The notes under the pieces: generated by a model
Seen by the model: only the letters and a program-made list of their open reading frames with translations
Told to the model about the DNA's origin: nothing
Databases searched by the model: none
Shown here: positions 24,307-34,319 of the stretch, piece after piece
How the letters are laid out: every line of letters starts with the position of its first letter
How positions within the stretch are numbered: position 1 is the first letter of the stretch
Position numbers and translations under genes: made by a program
Assembly (NCBI RefSeq): GCF_030012525.1
Contig: NZ_CP124855.1
Span: 2,914,001 to 2,978,000 of the forward strand
Length of the DNA stretch: 64,000 nucleotides
DNA from: Chryseobacterium gotjawalense
GTDB taxonomy: Bacteria; Bacteroidota; Bacteroidia; Flavobacteriales; Weeksellaceae
Direction: 5' to 3'

Positions 24307-25570
24307 AATAATTAAACAAAGCCTTTCCCTCCATCATTTGATTGACTTTTTTACGGACTTCAGCTATTTTGTGGTCATCGTTGATGTTCATGACAACGTC
24401 GTTGATGAGGCCGGCAAGGACTTCCATATCGGCTTCTTTTAAACCTCTGGTCGTAATGGCTGCAGTTCCCAAACGGATCCCTGAAGTGGTAAATGCAGAT
24501 TTGTCATCAAAAGGAACCATGTTTTTGTTGCAGGTAATGTCGGCTTTTACCAACGCTTTCTCGGTTTCTTTACCATTGACGTTTTTATTTCGGAGATCAA
24601 CCAACATCAGGTGATTATCGGTGCCTCCACTTACGATATCGAATCCCCGGGTCATCATGGCTTTTGCTAACGCACGGGCATTGGCTACCACCTGTTTTGC
24701 ATAGACTTCGAATTTCTGATCGATGGCTTCTGCAAACGCCACTGCTTTTCCGGCAATCACATGCTCCAGTGGTCCGCCCTGGATTCCCGGGAATACAGCA
24801 CCGTTTAGGACCTGACTCATCATTTTGGTTTCTCCTTTTGGCGTTTTGTGACCGTAAGTATTTTCAAAATCTTTGCCCATCATAATCAGTCCACCTCTTG
24901 GGCCGCGAAGGGTTTTATGGGTAGTGGTAGTGACCACATGACAATGTTCGAATGGTGAGCTCAGCAGTCCTTTGGCAATCAATCCCGCTGGATGCGCGAT
25001 ATCTGCCCAAAGGGTCGCTCCCACTTCATCCGCCACTTCGCGGAATTTCCTGAAATCGATATCTCTGGAATAGGCAGAATACCCGGCTATTAACATTTTC
25101 GGTTTTACTTCCAAAGCTTTCTGGCGCATGGCCTCATAGTCGATCAACCCGCTTTCGCGCTCTACGCCGTAGAAGTTGGCGCTGTACTGAATTCCCGAAA
25201 AGTTCACAAAAGAACCGTGGGTCAAATGGCCACCCATCGATAAATCGAGTCCTAAAATCTGATCGCCCGGCTTGAGGACAGAGAGATAAATGGCAGCATT
25301 GGCCTGCGACCCGGAATGTGGCTGAACGTTGGCATAATCTACACCAAAAAGCTGTTTCGCTCTTTCGATGGCTAAAGTTTCTATTTCATCTACGACTTCG
25401 CAACCGCCGTAGTATCTTTTTCCGGGATAGCCTTCCGCGTATTTATTGGTCAGAACACTTCCTACGGCTTTCATTACATTTTCTGAAACAAAATTTTCAG
25501 AAGCGATGAGTTCGATGCCGTGTGTCTGTCTTTGTCTTTCCTTTTCTATAAGGTCAAAAATTGGATCCAT
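24305..25570 (-). CDS. glyA: Serine hydroxymethyltransferase
   Basis: PLP enzyme converting serine and tetrahydrofolate to glycine and methylene-tetrahydrofolate. The 421-residue form starts at [15 protein letters not shown]; an upstream extension of 15 codons is not typical. Signatures: [26 protein letters not shown], the PLP lysine in [16 protein letters not shown], and the C-terminal [14 protein letters not shown]. It is cytosolic and monocistronic, and is isolated between two large repeat arrays. A -7 element is 43 bases upstream. Confidence 0.96.
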   Translation of the reverse strand: MDPIFDLIEKERQRQTHGIELIASENFVSENVMKAVGSVLTNKYAEGYPGKRYYGGCEVVDEIETLAIERAKQLFGVDYANVQPHSGSQANAAIYLSVLKPGDQILGLDLSMGGHLTHGSFVNFSGIQYSANFYGVERESGLIDYEAMRQKALEVKPKMLIAGYSAYSRDIDFRKFREVADEVGATLWADIAHPAGLIAKGLLSSPFEHCHVVTTTTHKTLRGPRGGLIMMGKDFENTYGHKTPKGETKMMSQVLNGAVFPGIQGGPLEHVIAGKAVAFAEAIDQKFEVYAKQVVANARALAKAMMTRGFDIVSGGTDNHLMLVDLRNKNVNGKETEKALVKADITCNKNMVPFDDKSAFTTSGIRLGTAAITTRGLKEADMEVLAGLINDVVMNINDDHKIAEVRKKVNQMMEGKALFNY

Positions 25571-25612
25571 AGGGTATAAATAATGTTTTAAAATTCTCGT
25601 TAATAAAGAATT

Positions 25613-25620
25613 CAAATTTA
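25613..25620 (-). promoter_or_regulatory. -7 promoter element for glyA
   Basis: The minus strand reads TAAATTTG, 42 bases before the chosen start. It also lies upstream of the longer alternative start, so it does not decide between them. Confidence 0.4.
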
Positions 25621-25639
25621 TGGAATTTTTTGCGAAGAA

Positions 25640-25745
25640 TTCTGATTGGGAGGAAAATGTTGGATGCTGGGTGTTGGGTGATTGAGTATTTGAGTATTTG
25701 AGTATTTGGGTATTTGAGGGATCAGATGATGCTTGATGCTGGATG
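25640..25745. repeat. Short tandem repeats (7-8 bp) upstream of glyA
   Basis: GATGCTGG, GTGTTGG and GTGATTG words, followed by GAGTATTT repeated three times head to tail, then GGGTATTT and GATGCTTG-type words. Confidence 0.8.
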
Positions 25746-25777
25746 TTCGAACAATGGCACCATACCCAATCTCTCTC

Positions 25778-28310
25778 GCCTTTGTTAAGTGAAATCGAAG
25801 ATTCGACGAAGTGAAACGCCCTTGCGCCTTAAAAAACACCCGCAAGACAGCATGTCAAATACTTTTTGCGCCCTTGCGTTAAAAAGAAAAGTATTACCAG
25901 ATTTTCTCCGTCGTTCCTCCCCGCAATGACGCCGCCTTTTTAATGAAAAACTGTTTTCCTGGAGGGTCGACGTAGGAGCTATTTGCGTTAAGAAAAATCA
26001 AATTCATTTGCCCCAACCCTAAAGGGAGTGAATTTAATTTTTCAACGAAATCGGGATGTAAAATAGAAATCAAAACACTCAGACAGCGGCATCCCTCGTC
26101 CAACATCCCGCGCCTTTGTTAAGTGAAACGCCCTTGCGCCTTAAAAAACATCCGAAAAACAGCATGCATGTCAAATACTTCTTGCGCCCTTGCGTTAAAA
26201 AGAAGAGTATTAACAGATTTGTCCACTCCGTGACTCAGCGTTTTAATCATCCACCCAAATACCCAAATACCCAAACACCCAAGTACCCAATGACTCAAAT
26301 ACTCAAACACTCAAACAGCGGCATCCCTCATCCCTCATCCCGCGCCTTTGTTAAGTGAAACGCCCTTGCGCCTTAAAAAACACCCGAAAAACATCATGCA
26401 TGTCAAATACTTTTTGCGCCCTTGCGTTAAAAATAAAAGTATTACAAGATTTCTCCCTCGGTCCTCCCCGCAATGACGCCGCCTTTTTAATGAAAAACTG
26501 TTTTCTTGGAGGGTCGACGTAGGAGCTATTTGCGTTAAGAAAAATCAAATTCATTTGCCCCAACCCTAAAGGGAGTGAATTTAATTTTTCAACGAAATCG
26601 GGATGTAAAATAGAAATCAAAACACTCAGACAGCGGCATCCCTCATCCAGCAACCTGCGCCATTGTTAAGTGAAACGCCCTTGCGCCTTAAAAAACACCC
26701 GCAAGACAGCATTCATGTCAAATATTTTTTTGCGTCCTTGCGTTAAAAAGAAAAGTATTAACAGATTTCTCGGCTCCGTGACACAGCCTTTTAATCATCC
26801 ACTCATCCACTCAAATACCCAAGTACTCAAATATTCAAGCAATGGTAGCCATACCAAACCTCTTGCGCCTTTGTTAAGTGAAACGCCCTTGCGTCTTAAA
26901 AAACACCCGAAAAACAGCATGCATGTTAAATATTTTTTGCGCCCTTGCGTTAAAAAGAAAAGTATTAACAGATTTTCTCCGTCGTTCCTCCCCGAAATGA
27001 CGCCGTCTTTTTAATGAAAAACTGTCTTACCTGGAGGGTCGACTTAGGAGCTATTTGCGTTAAGAAAAATCAAATTCATTTGCCCCAACCCTAAAGGGAG
27101 TGAATTTTGATTTTTCAACGAAGTCGGGATGTAAAATAGAAATCAAAACACCCAAACGCCCAAACATTCAGACAGCGGCATCCCTCATCCAACATCCCGC
27201 GCCTTTGTTAAGTGAAATCGAAGATTCGACGAAGTCAAACGCCCTTGCGCCTTAAAAAACACCCGCAAGACAGCATGCATGTCAAATACTTCTTGCGCCC
27301 TTGCGTTAAAAAGAAAAGTATTAAAAGATTTTTCCGCTCCGTGACACAGCCTTTTAATCATCCACTCAAATACCCAAGTACCCAAGTAATCAAGTACTCA
27401 AACATTCAGCAGCGGCATCCCTCATCCAAACTCTTGCGCCTTTGTTAAGTGAAACGCCCTTGCGTCTTAAAAAACACCCGCAAGACAGCATTCATGTCAA
27501 ATATTTTTTTGCGCCCTTGCGTTAAAAAGAAAAGTATTAAAAGATTTTTCCGCTCCGTGACACAGCCTTTTAATCATCCACTCAAATACCCAAGTACCCA
27601 AGTAATCAAGTACTCAAACATTCAGCAGCGGCATCCCTCATCCAAACTCTTGCGCCTTTGTTAAGTGAAACGCCCTTGCGTCTTAAAAAACACCCGCAAG
27701 ACAGCATTCATGTCAAATATTTTTTTGCGTCCTTGCGTTAAAAAGAAAAGTATTAACAGATTTCTCCGCTCCGTGACACAGCGTTTTAATCATCCACTCA
27801 AATACCCAAATACTCAAACATTCAAACAATGGCAGCCATACCCAACCTCTTGCGCCTTTGTTAAGTGAAACGCCCTTGCGCCTTAAAAAACACCCGCAAG
27901 ACAGCATGCATGTCAAATACTTTTTGCGCCCTTGCGTTAAAAAGAAAAGTATTAACAGATTTTCTCCGTCGTTCCTCCCCGCAATGACGCCGCCTTTTTA
28001 ATGAAAAACTGTTTTCTTGGAGGGTCGACGTAGGAGCTATTTGCGTTAAGAAAAATCAAATTCATTTGCCCCAACCCTAAAGGGAGTGAATTTAATTTTT
28101 CAACGAAATCGGGATGTAAAATAGAAATCAAAACACTCAGACAGCGGCATCCCTCATCCCTCATCCCGCGCCTTTGTTAAGTGAAACGCCCTTGCGCCTT
28201 AAAAAACACCCGAAAAACATCATGCATGTCAAATACTTTTTGCGCCCTTGCGTTAAAATAAAAGTATTACCAGATTTCTCCCTCGGTCCTCCCCGCAATG
28301 ACGCCGCCTT
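25778..28310 (+). repeat. Mosaic tandem array of ten long units in two alternating types
   Basis: Units share a head (GCGCCTTTGTTAAGTGAAAC ... CCCTTGCGCCTTAAAAAACA ... GACAGCAT[GC]CATGTCAAAT ... GCGCCCTTGCGTTAAAAAG) and begin near 25,778, 26,111, 26,341, 26,657, 26,865, 27,199, 27,435, 27,651, 27,851 and 28,168. Long units (1, 3, 5, 9, and a cut tenth) continue with TTCCTCCCCGCAATGACGCC and the TTTGCCCCAACCCTAAAGGG block, about 310-335 bases. Short units (2, 4, 6, 7, 8) continue with CCGTGACACAGC and 8-bp repeats like TACCCAAG, about 200-236 bases. Units 1 and 6 have an extra GAAATCGAAGATTCGACG insert. No gene is supported, though frames stay open in phase because one unit is 216 bases. Confidence 0.9.
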
Positions 28311-28474
28311 ATAAATCACTCAAGGACTCAAACACCCAACATCCATCATCCAGAACTAAACACCCCACCGAATATCCCACCCTTCATAAAAAAAACAGTA
28401 TAATTGAAATAATTTTAATTAATTTGCATAAGAATTCTTTAAAAACACAGTTCATCAATATCGATTCTAATGAT
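28311..28474. repeat. Short tandem repeats, then leader of the outer-membrane gene
   Basis: ACTCAAGG, ACTCAAAC, ACCCAACA and TCCATCAT words to about 28,345, then AT-rich DNA. No exact TAnnTTTG was found before the next gene. Confidence 0.6.
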
Positions 28475-29116
28475 ATGAAGAAAATTAATATACTTATTGC
28501 CGTGTTCCTTTTGATTATGGTGAACGGGCAAACCTTCAAATACGGTGTTACCGGCAATTTCCACAAAGGGTCTATCGTGGGCGTGCACGACGTTTCCAAA
28601 GGAGCGTATGGCGGCGGTCTCGGGTTTTTCGGACAGTGGTCACTCGTAGAAAATGATGTCTTCGATTCGGCCTGGCTTTTTATTACCCCTCAGATCGAAT
28701 ACCATATGGGTGGTGAAATTGCGAAAGCAGAAGAGGATAAATTCGGGGTACAGAAATTCCATCATGATTATGTGGCCATGCAGGTGTATATGAAATGGTT
28801 TTTTCATCAGGGAAACATGAAGCGGGATGTCTTTTTATTTGCCGGCCCGCGTATTGAATATTTAGTTAGACAGGAAAGAAAGGTAGATCCGGCGTATGAT
28901 CTGGCCTATTTTAAATACAATAAGGACGATGAGGTTAAAAAATTCGGGTATGGCGTTTCTTTCGGGGTGGGTTTAAAAGTATCCCAACAGTTTGAAGCGT
29001 TTCTGAGGTATGACCGTGGTTTCAGCAAAGTCTATCCCAATAATGACAACCGCAATACCTATAACAGGATGTTGGGGGTAGGCCTTAATTATTACTGGAA
29101 AGAGAACTGGTGGTAA
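28475..29116 (+). CDS. Outer-membrane beta-barrel-like protein
   Basis: A 213-residue protein with a signal peptide (MKKINILIAVFLLIMVNG, cleaved before QTFKYG). The mature chain has alternating Gly/aromatic strands (GAYGGGLGFFGQW, GYGVSFGVGLKVS, MLGVGLNYYWK) that fit a small PorT/OmpW-like barrel. The start is set by the signal peptide; the frame is open further up only through repeat DNA. I do not recognise a specific family or ligand. It lies 80 bases before the polysaccharide export genes on the same strand but has a promoter between, so it is probably a separate unit. Confidence 0.7.
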   Translation: MKKINILIAVFLLIMVNGQTFKYGVTGNFHKGSIVGVHDVSKGAYGGGLGFFGQWSLVENDVFDSAWLFITPQIEYHMGGEIAKAEEDKFGVQKFHHDYVAMQVYMKWFFHQGNMKRDVFLFAGPRIEYLVRQERKVDPAYDLAYFKYNKDDEVKKFGYGVSFGVGLKVSQQFEAFLRYDRGFSKVYPNNDNRNTYNRMLGVGLNYYWKENWW

Positions 29117-29170
29117 TCAACATGATGATCCATCCACCGACAACGGGGACCGGTCTGCTAAAAATAGTTT

Positions 29171-29178
29171 TACATTTG
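29171..29178 (+). promoter_or_regulatory. -7 promoter element of the polysaccharide locus
   Basis: TACATTTG (exact TAnnTTTG), 18 bases before the wza ATG. It is the best candidate for the leading promoter of the export genes. Confidence 0.5.
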
Positions 29179-29196
29179 TAGTCTTAAAAATAAGAA

Positions 29197-29994
29197 ATGA
29201 AGAAATACTTTTCAGTATTTATAATCGTTGCGCTCCTTGTATTTCAGTCGTGTCAACCGAAGAAAAACATCGTTTATCTTTCGAACAATAACTTTGAACA
29301 GGAAGTTTCACAAGCCCGGTATGAGGGGCTTCATATTCAGGAAGGCGACCGGTTGCAGATTTTAGTTTCCGCTTTCGAAGAGATTGCGGTGCGCCCGTTC
29401 AATCTCTCTACCATGGCTGGGACGGGAACAGCGGGCATGGGAAGCGGTTCCGGCGGCTCCTCCGGCGCAACAGAATATACCGTTACTACCGACGGGACGA
29501 TAGTATTCCCGGTTCTGGGAAGTGTCTACTGCAAAGGCATGACCAAGCAGCAGCTCAAACAGGATTTAGAAAGCCGCTTAAAAAGGTTCCTTACTGATCC
29601 TATGGTGACGGTCACCCTGTCCAATTTTAATTTCTCTGTTTTAGGCGAGGTAAAAGGGCCGGGACAGAAAACAAGTCCTACCGAAAAGCTTAATCTCTTT
29701 CAGGCTATTGCCCTGGCTGGAGATCTTACTTACGACGCCAACAAAACCAATGTCAAGCTGATCCGCTATTCCGAAGAAGAAGCCCGGGATAAAGTGATTT
29801 CCCTTGACCTTTCAGAAGTTTCCATCGTGAATTCGCCTTATTATTATCTGCAGCAGAATGATATTCTTTATGTGGAACCCGACCGGAACAAGCAGATGTC
29901 GGTCAATACCAATTCTAATGTTGATAACTGGATCAAATATGGCGGAATCGGTTTGGGGCTTATCACTTTAATTTTTACCTTAACCCGAAAATAG
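29197..29994 (+). CDS. wza: Wza-like polysaccharide export lipoprotein
   Basis: An outer-membrane export channel component, 265 residues. The lipoprotein signal ends at Cys19 (LVFQSC). A poly-export domain follows (about 45-145: GLHIQEGDRLQILVSAFEE...YTVTTDGTIVFPVLGSVYCKG), interrupted by a Gly/Ser-rich loop near 75-95 (GTAGMGSGSGGSSG). An SLBB domain lies at about 148-225, and a C-terminal hydrophobic helix at 243-262 would cross a membrane, as in Wza. It is six bases from the kinase gene and forms a pair with it. Confidence 0.9.
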   Translation: MKKYFSVFIIVALLVFQSCQPKKNIVYLSNNNFEQEVSQARYEGLHIQEGDRLQILVSAFEEIAVRPFNLSTMAGTGTAGMGSGSGGSSGATEYTVTTDGTIVFPVLGSVYCKGMTKQQLKQDLESRLKRFLTDPMVTVTLSNFNFSVLGEVKGPGQKTSPTEKLNLFQAIALAGDLTYDANKTNVKLIRYSEEEARDKVISLDLSEVSIVNSPYYYLQQNDILYVEPDRNKQMSVNTNSNVDNWIKYGGIGLGLITLIFTLTRK

Positions 29995-30000
29995 ATATTG

Positions 30001-32325
30001 ATGGAACTGCTGGAAAATTCGGAACCGCTGAAAAGAACGAAGACGGTTAATATCAAGAAAGAAATTGGGAAGTATCTGAAGAAATGGCCTTGGTTTTTGC
30101 TCAGTCTCGCCCTGTTTTATGGGGGCGTTAAAGTCTACCTTAAATATACACAGGCGCAGTACAGCAGCAAGACTTCTCTCAAACTCCGGGAATCCAAAGG
30201 AAACAGTTCCGCTGCACTGAGTGACCTGAAAAACCTTGGAATGGGCGTGAGTGGTGACAATGAGCTGCAGGGCGAAACCACGATTATTGTTTCGAAGCCT
30301 ATTTTAGAAACGGTTGCCCAAAACCTTAATTTGGGCGTCAGTTTTTTTAGTTTGGGTAAAATTAAAGAAGTGGAACTTTATAATGACAGCCCTTTATCGG
30401 GAAAAATCATCAGCATCAGTCAGCCGGATCAGTTTTCCGGAGCAACCTATACGATCAATCCCGTGGGCCGTAATTCCTTTAAGCTCAACGATTCAAAGAC
30501 CGTTTACCGTTTTGGGGTTCCTGCCCGTTTTCCTTTCGGAACCGTGCAGATCAATGCAAAACCCGGGGTCATTTTAACCGATCCCATCAAAGTGGTCTTC
30601 AGAAGTATCAAAAGCGCGGTAGCGAATCTGGAAGGCAGCATCTCGGTGAGTTTGCCGGAAAACAAAGGACTGCTCATGGAAGTAGCCATGGTAGGACCTG
30701 TCCCGAAAAAGTCAGAAGATATTTTAAATGAACTCGCCAAACAGTATATCATTGATGGTGTGAACGATAAAAACCAGGAGGCACAAAATACCCAGGATTT
30801 CATCAATGAACGGTTAGAAGTAATTACCGATGACCTCTCCGGTATTGAAGGGCAGAAAGAACGGTTCAAACAGTCCAATCAGATGACCAGTCTGGAGGCA
30901 CAGGGGAGCATGGCCTTAAGCAAAGCGGAAGAGAATACGAAAATCATTCTGACACAGTCGATGCAGTTGGATCTGGTCAATTCAGTCTTGGCAGCCAGCG
31001 CGACAGAACAGCTGTTGCCTACGGGAATGGGCTTGCCTGGCGGTGCCGAAAGCAATATTACCGAGTACAACAATCTCCTGCTCACCCGGAACCGGGTTTT
31101 AAAGCAGGCGACGGGCGAAAACCCATCGGTGATTGAAATGAACAAACAGATCGCCGTTACCAAAAATTTAATCCGGAAAAACTTAATAGAAGCGCGCGAA
31201 ATCCTGCAGCTTCAGGTTGCTCAGGCCAATGCCCAGCTCAATCTGGCCAAAGGAAACATCAGCAAATTTCCCACCCAGGAAAAAATGTTCCGGAGCATCG
31301 ACCGGCAACAAACGCTGAAAGAACAACTCTACCTCTATCTTTTGCAGAAGAGAGAAGAAAATGCCATTACCCTGGCAGTGACGGCACCGAAAGCGAAGAT
31401 CATCAATCCCGCCTTCACCACCGGCATTGTACAGCCCAATTCCAAACGCATTATGAACGGAGCACTTACGGCCGGCTTTTTACTGCCGCTGCTCTTTCTG
31501 ATTGTCTGGAACTCCCTGGATACCAAAGTACACACCAAGGAACATATCATGGCTCTGATGCCCGTGTCTGCCATCGTCATTGCAGAAATCCCGGTCAACA
31601 GTGAAGAGAACGCGGTCGTTCATCCCAATGACTTTTCCACTTTTGCCGAATCTTTCCGGATCTTAAGTTCCAATCTCAAATACCTGTTAAAGGCTAAAAA
31701 GACCGAACTCGGAGATGTCGTCCTGGTCACTTCCTCCATTAAAGGCGAAGGAAAAACCACCGTATCCATCAATACCGCCCTGACGTTAGCCGGAAAAAAT
31801 AAAGTGATCATCATCGGAGCCGATATCCGGAATCCACAGCTGCACCGTTTTGTCCACGGAAAAAATATTGGGCTGACCGATTATCTGGTCTCCGATAAGA
31901 CCGTGCCCGATTCTTATATCGTCCCTTCCAAAGTGAATGACAATCTCGACGTGCTTTTCAGCGGTCAGATCGCCCCCAATCCCAATGACCTTCTGGATAT
32001 GGAGAAGTTTGCAGAAATGATCAGCTATCTCAAAACCAAATACGACTACATCGTTTTAGACTCCGCACCCGTCATGTTGGTGAGTGACACCCTCCAGCTG
32101 GTGGAGAAAGCCGATGTCCTGCTCTATGTCGTAAGATCCGAATTCACAGAAAAGGGCATGATCGATTTTGCTGCCGGCTTCCAGATCGAAAATCAAATCA
32201 GCAACATGGCTTTTGTGCTGAACAGTGTAAAACCCGAAAATACCCGCTACGGCAAGAAGTATGGGTATGGGTATTATTCTTATACGCATGAGATAGAGAA
32301 GAAATGGTGGGAGAGGTTTGTTTAA
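30001..32325 (+). CDS. wzc: Wzc-like polysaccharide co-polymerase with tyrosine kinase domain
   Basis: An inner-membrane protein of 774 residues. TM1 is at about 29-47; a large periplasmic Wzz-like and coiled-coil region follows to about 480; TM2 is at about 483-503. The C-terminal cytoplasmic BY-kinase has Walker A SSIKGEGKTTVS (about 577-588), Walker A' IIIGADIRNP, Walker B YIVLDSAPVM, and a tyrosine cluster (YGKKYGYGYYSY) that is the autophosphorylation site in this family. Start: ATG, one codon after a TTG. Such kinases control chain length and assembly of exported polysaccharide together with Wza. Confidence 0.93.
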   Translation: MELLENSEPLKRTKTVNIKKEIGKYLKKWPWFLLSLALFYGGVKVYLKYTQAQYSSKTSLKLRESKGNSSAALSDLKNLGMGVSGDNELQGETTIIVSKPILETVAQNLNLGVSFFSLGKIKEVELYNDSPLSGKIISISQPDQFSGATYTINPVGRNSFKLNDSKTVYRFGVPARFPFGTVQINAKPGVILTDPIKVVFRSIKSAVANLEGSISVSLPENKGLLMEVAMVGPVPKKSEDILNELAKQYIIDGVNDKNQEAQNTQDFINERLEVITDDLSGIEGQKERFKQSNQMTSLEAQGSMALSKAEENTKIILTQSMQLDLVNSVLAASATEQLLPTGMGLPGGAESNITEYNNLLLTRNRVLKQATGENPSVIEMNKQIAVTKNLIRKNLIEAREILQLQVAQANAQLNLAKGNISKFPTQEKMFRSIDRQQTLKEQLYLYLLQKREENAITLAVTAPKAKIINPAFTTGIVQPNSKRIMNGALTAGFLLPLLFLIVWNSLDTKVHTKEHIMALMPVSAIVIAEIPVNSEENAVVHPNDFSTFAESFRILSSNLKYLLKAKKTELGDVVLVTSSIKGEGKTTVSINTALTLAGKNKVIIIGADIRNPQLHRFVHGKNIGLTDYLVSDKTVPDSYIVPSKVNDNLDVLFSGQIAPNPNDLLDMEKFAEMISYLKTKYDYIVLDSAPVMLVSDTLQLVEKADVLLYVVRSEFTEKGMIDFAAGFQIENQISNMAFVLNSVKPENTRYGKKYGYGYYSYTHEIEKKWWERFV

Positions 32326-32327
32326 AA

Positions 32328-32392
32328 GAGACATGAGACTAAGAGACACTAGACTGAGAGACGCGAGACTGAGAGACATTTTGTCTGAGAGA
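32328..32392. repeat. Short tandem repeat built on GAGAC (7-8-bp units)
   Basis: Begins two bases after the wzc stop: AGAGACAT, GAGACTA, AGAGACAC, TAGACTG, AGAGACGC and so on. It is the GAGAC variant of the gene-border repeats. Confidence 0.85.
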
Positions 32393-32435
32393 TGCTGATA
32401 AAGAATCGATTATAAACCAAATCTCATAAAAAAAA

Positions 32436-32527
32436 CCGTACTATTCCCCTCCTCTGGAGGGGTGGCACCAGACCCGAAGGGGAGTGCCGGGGTGGTGCAC
32501 CAAGCTTGAATCGGAGTGCCGGGGTGG
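32436..32527. repeat. GC-rich dispersed repeat (GGAGGGGTGGCAC / GCCGGGGTGGT)
   Basis: CCCCTCCTCTGGAGGGG is a short palindrome, then GAGTGCCGGGGTGGTGCACC is followed by a second GAGTGCCGGGGTGG. Related copies lie at 37,045-37,110 and, reversed, at 37,365-37,415. Confidence 0.75.
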
Positions 32528-32560
32528 TTTTTTTGTATCAGGTTTTTGAGTGATTTGAAA

Positions 32561-32731
32561 AGGCGGCGTCATTGTGCGGGGAGGAACGACGAAGCAATCT
32601 GTTTATACTTTTTTTTTAACGCAAGGGCGCAAGAAGTATTTGACATGCATGCTGTCTTGCGGGTGTTTTTTAAGGCGCAAGGGCGTTTGACTTCGTCGAA
32701 TCTTCGATTTCACTTAACAAAGGCGCAAGAG
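32561..32731 (-). repeat. Isolated reverse copy of the mosaic repeat head
   Basis: Reverse complement of the 25.8-28.3 kb unit head, including the GCGTCATTG...GGGGAGGAACGAC start, the GACATGCATGCTGTC block and the TCGAATCTTCGATTTCAC insert of units 1 and 6. It lies about 4 kb from the array. The remaining DNA to 32,983 shows no gene. Confidence 0.85.
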
Positions 32732-32983
32732 ATTGGTGACTGGGTTTTTGAGGGATGGAGTGATTGGTTTTTTAAGTGTTTAGGCTTAGAGCGCTGCCAG
32801 TCGGATAGACGAATGACCTTTAAAAGCAATTGAGAATGAAACAAGTATAAAGACTTTATCAGGAGCGGGCTCTTTGCAGGATGATTGCGGGCGAAGTGAA
32901 GCAGTACGCACATACAAAACGGGAACTTATTTTGAATTGAAATTAACAATAAATCCAAAACCTTTTTCACTATTGGCCATTTC

Positions 32984-33964
32984 ATGAAAAACAAAATGTA
33001 TAAAATTCTAATAACAGGGGGAGCAGGCTTTATCGGTTCCAACCTTTGCGACCACTTTATTTCGGAAGGCGCGCAGGTAGTGGTGCTGGATAATTTTTCT
33101 ACCGGATTTCGCCATAATATTGAGCACCATTTCGGAAACCCCCATTTTTCGCTGATCGAAGGGGATATCCGCGATTTCGAGACGTGCAGGAAAGCCTGTA
33201 CCGGTATCGATTATGTGCTGCATCATGCTGCTTTAGGGTCTGTTCCGCGATCCATCAATGATCCGATAACAAGTAACGGCGTGAATGTTGGCGGATTTTT
33301 AAACATATTGGTTGCTGCACGGGATGCTAAGGTGAAAAGAGTAGTGTACGCAGCAAGTTCTTCTACCTATGGTGACTCCGAAACGCTTCCGAAAGTGGAA
33401 GACGTGATTGGTAAACCACTATCTCCCTATGCGGTCACTAAATATGTGAACGAGTTGTATGCCGATGTCTTCAGTAAGATTTATGGGGTAGAGTCCATCG
33501 GTTTGCGCTATTTCAATGTTTTTGGCAAACGACAAAATCCAGAGGGTGCTTATGCCGCGGTAATTCCTAAATTTGTCATTCAGCTCATCAATCATGAAAG
33601 TCCTGTTATCAACGGGACGGGAGATTATTCCAGAGACTTTACCTATATCGGCAATGTCATTCAGATGAATGAAAAAGCAATGCTTGCGGAAAATCCCCAG
33701 GCGGTAAATACCATTTATAATACGGCAGTTGGTGACCAAACCACGCTCAATACTTTAGTGGAATATCTCAAAGAAAATCTTGCGGAGTTTGACCCGGAAA
33801 TTAAAAATATTGAAATCGTTCATGGTCCCGCCCGTTCTGGCGATATTCCCCATTCTTTGGCATCCATCGATAAAGCAAAAAAATTATTAAATTATCAGCC
33901 TTCTCATGGTATTAAAGCCGGATTAAAGGAATCGGTGGAGTGGTACTGGGAGAATTTGAGATGA
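32984..33964 (+). CDS. wbpP: UDP-N-acetylglucosamine 4-epimerase (WbpP/TviC-like)
   Basis: An extended SDR of 326 residues. Rossmann motif ITGGAGFIGSNLCDHF, catalytic SSSTYGD and YAVTK, and a close run of WbpP-type signatures (AALGSVPRSINDPITSN, GLRYFNVFGKRQNPEGAYAA). WbpP interconverts UDP-GlcNAc and UDP-GalNAc (and their uronates in TviC). The next gene is a WbpO/TviB-type dehydrogenase, so together they should make UDP-GalNAcA. ATG at 32,984 is used; a second ATG four codons in (MYKILITGG) is equally possible. It follows a repeat block and starts a new module. Confidence 0.88.
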   Translation: MKNKMYKILITGGAGFIGSNLCDHFISEGAQVVVLDNFSTGFRHNIEHHFGNPHFSLIEGDIRDFETCRKACTGIDYVLHHAALGSVPRSINDPITSNGVNVGGFLNILVAARDAKVKRVVYAASSSTYGDSETLPKVEDVIGKPLSPYAVTKYVNELYADVFSKIYGVESIGLRYFNVFGKRQNPEGAYAAVIPKFVIQLINHESPVINGTGDYSRDFTYIGNVIQMNEKAMLAENPQAVNTIYNTAVGDQTTLNTLVEYLKENLAEFDPEIKNIEIVHGPARSGDIPHSLASIDKAKKLLNYQPSHGIKAGLKESVEWYWENLR

Positions 33965-34006
33965 TCTGATGATGGGGTCGAGGTGATCATTGGGTGAAAG
34001 AGCAAG

Positions 34007-34169
34007 AGCCTGTTTAAATTTGTTTTAAAGACCGCAATAGTATCAAAAAAAAGCGATCCCCTTTTTTTAGTTTTCAAAAAAAAATAGGGGAGTGGTCAGA
34101 AAAGTTACCTACTTTGCTCTTTTGGTTTCTTTTTGTGGTTTAAATATTTTTATCATTTTTAAACAGGCT
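34007..34169. repeat. Possible small MITE-like element
   Basis: AGCCTGTTTAAA near 34,007 and its inverse TTTAAACAGGCT ending at 34,169 bound about 160 bases with no ORF. I did not find a clear target duplication. The rest of the gap to 34,319 shows nothing I can name. Confidence 0.3.
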
Positions 34170-34319
34170 GTAAGGTGGTACAGAAGCCAGGAAGGTTGAG
34201 AATTGCTCCGAAGAAGCAGAAATAGCACGGAAAAAAAGCATCCCCAAAAGACGTACTTCCCAGGAGTGCCATATTGAAAGTTTGAAATATAATGATCGAA
34301 CACAAAAATCAGAAATAGA

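Noticed and set aside
26116..28164. A series of 60-115-codon frames on both strands, several starting MKRPCVLKN or MLDEGC
   Set aside because: They recur with each unit of the mosaic array and are cut wherever a unit differs in length; the same DNA is open on the opposite strand too.
29997..30003. TTG start one codon before wzc ATG
   Set aside because: No advantage over the ATG; the ATG is the usual start.
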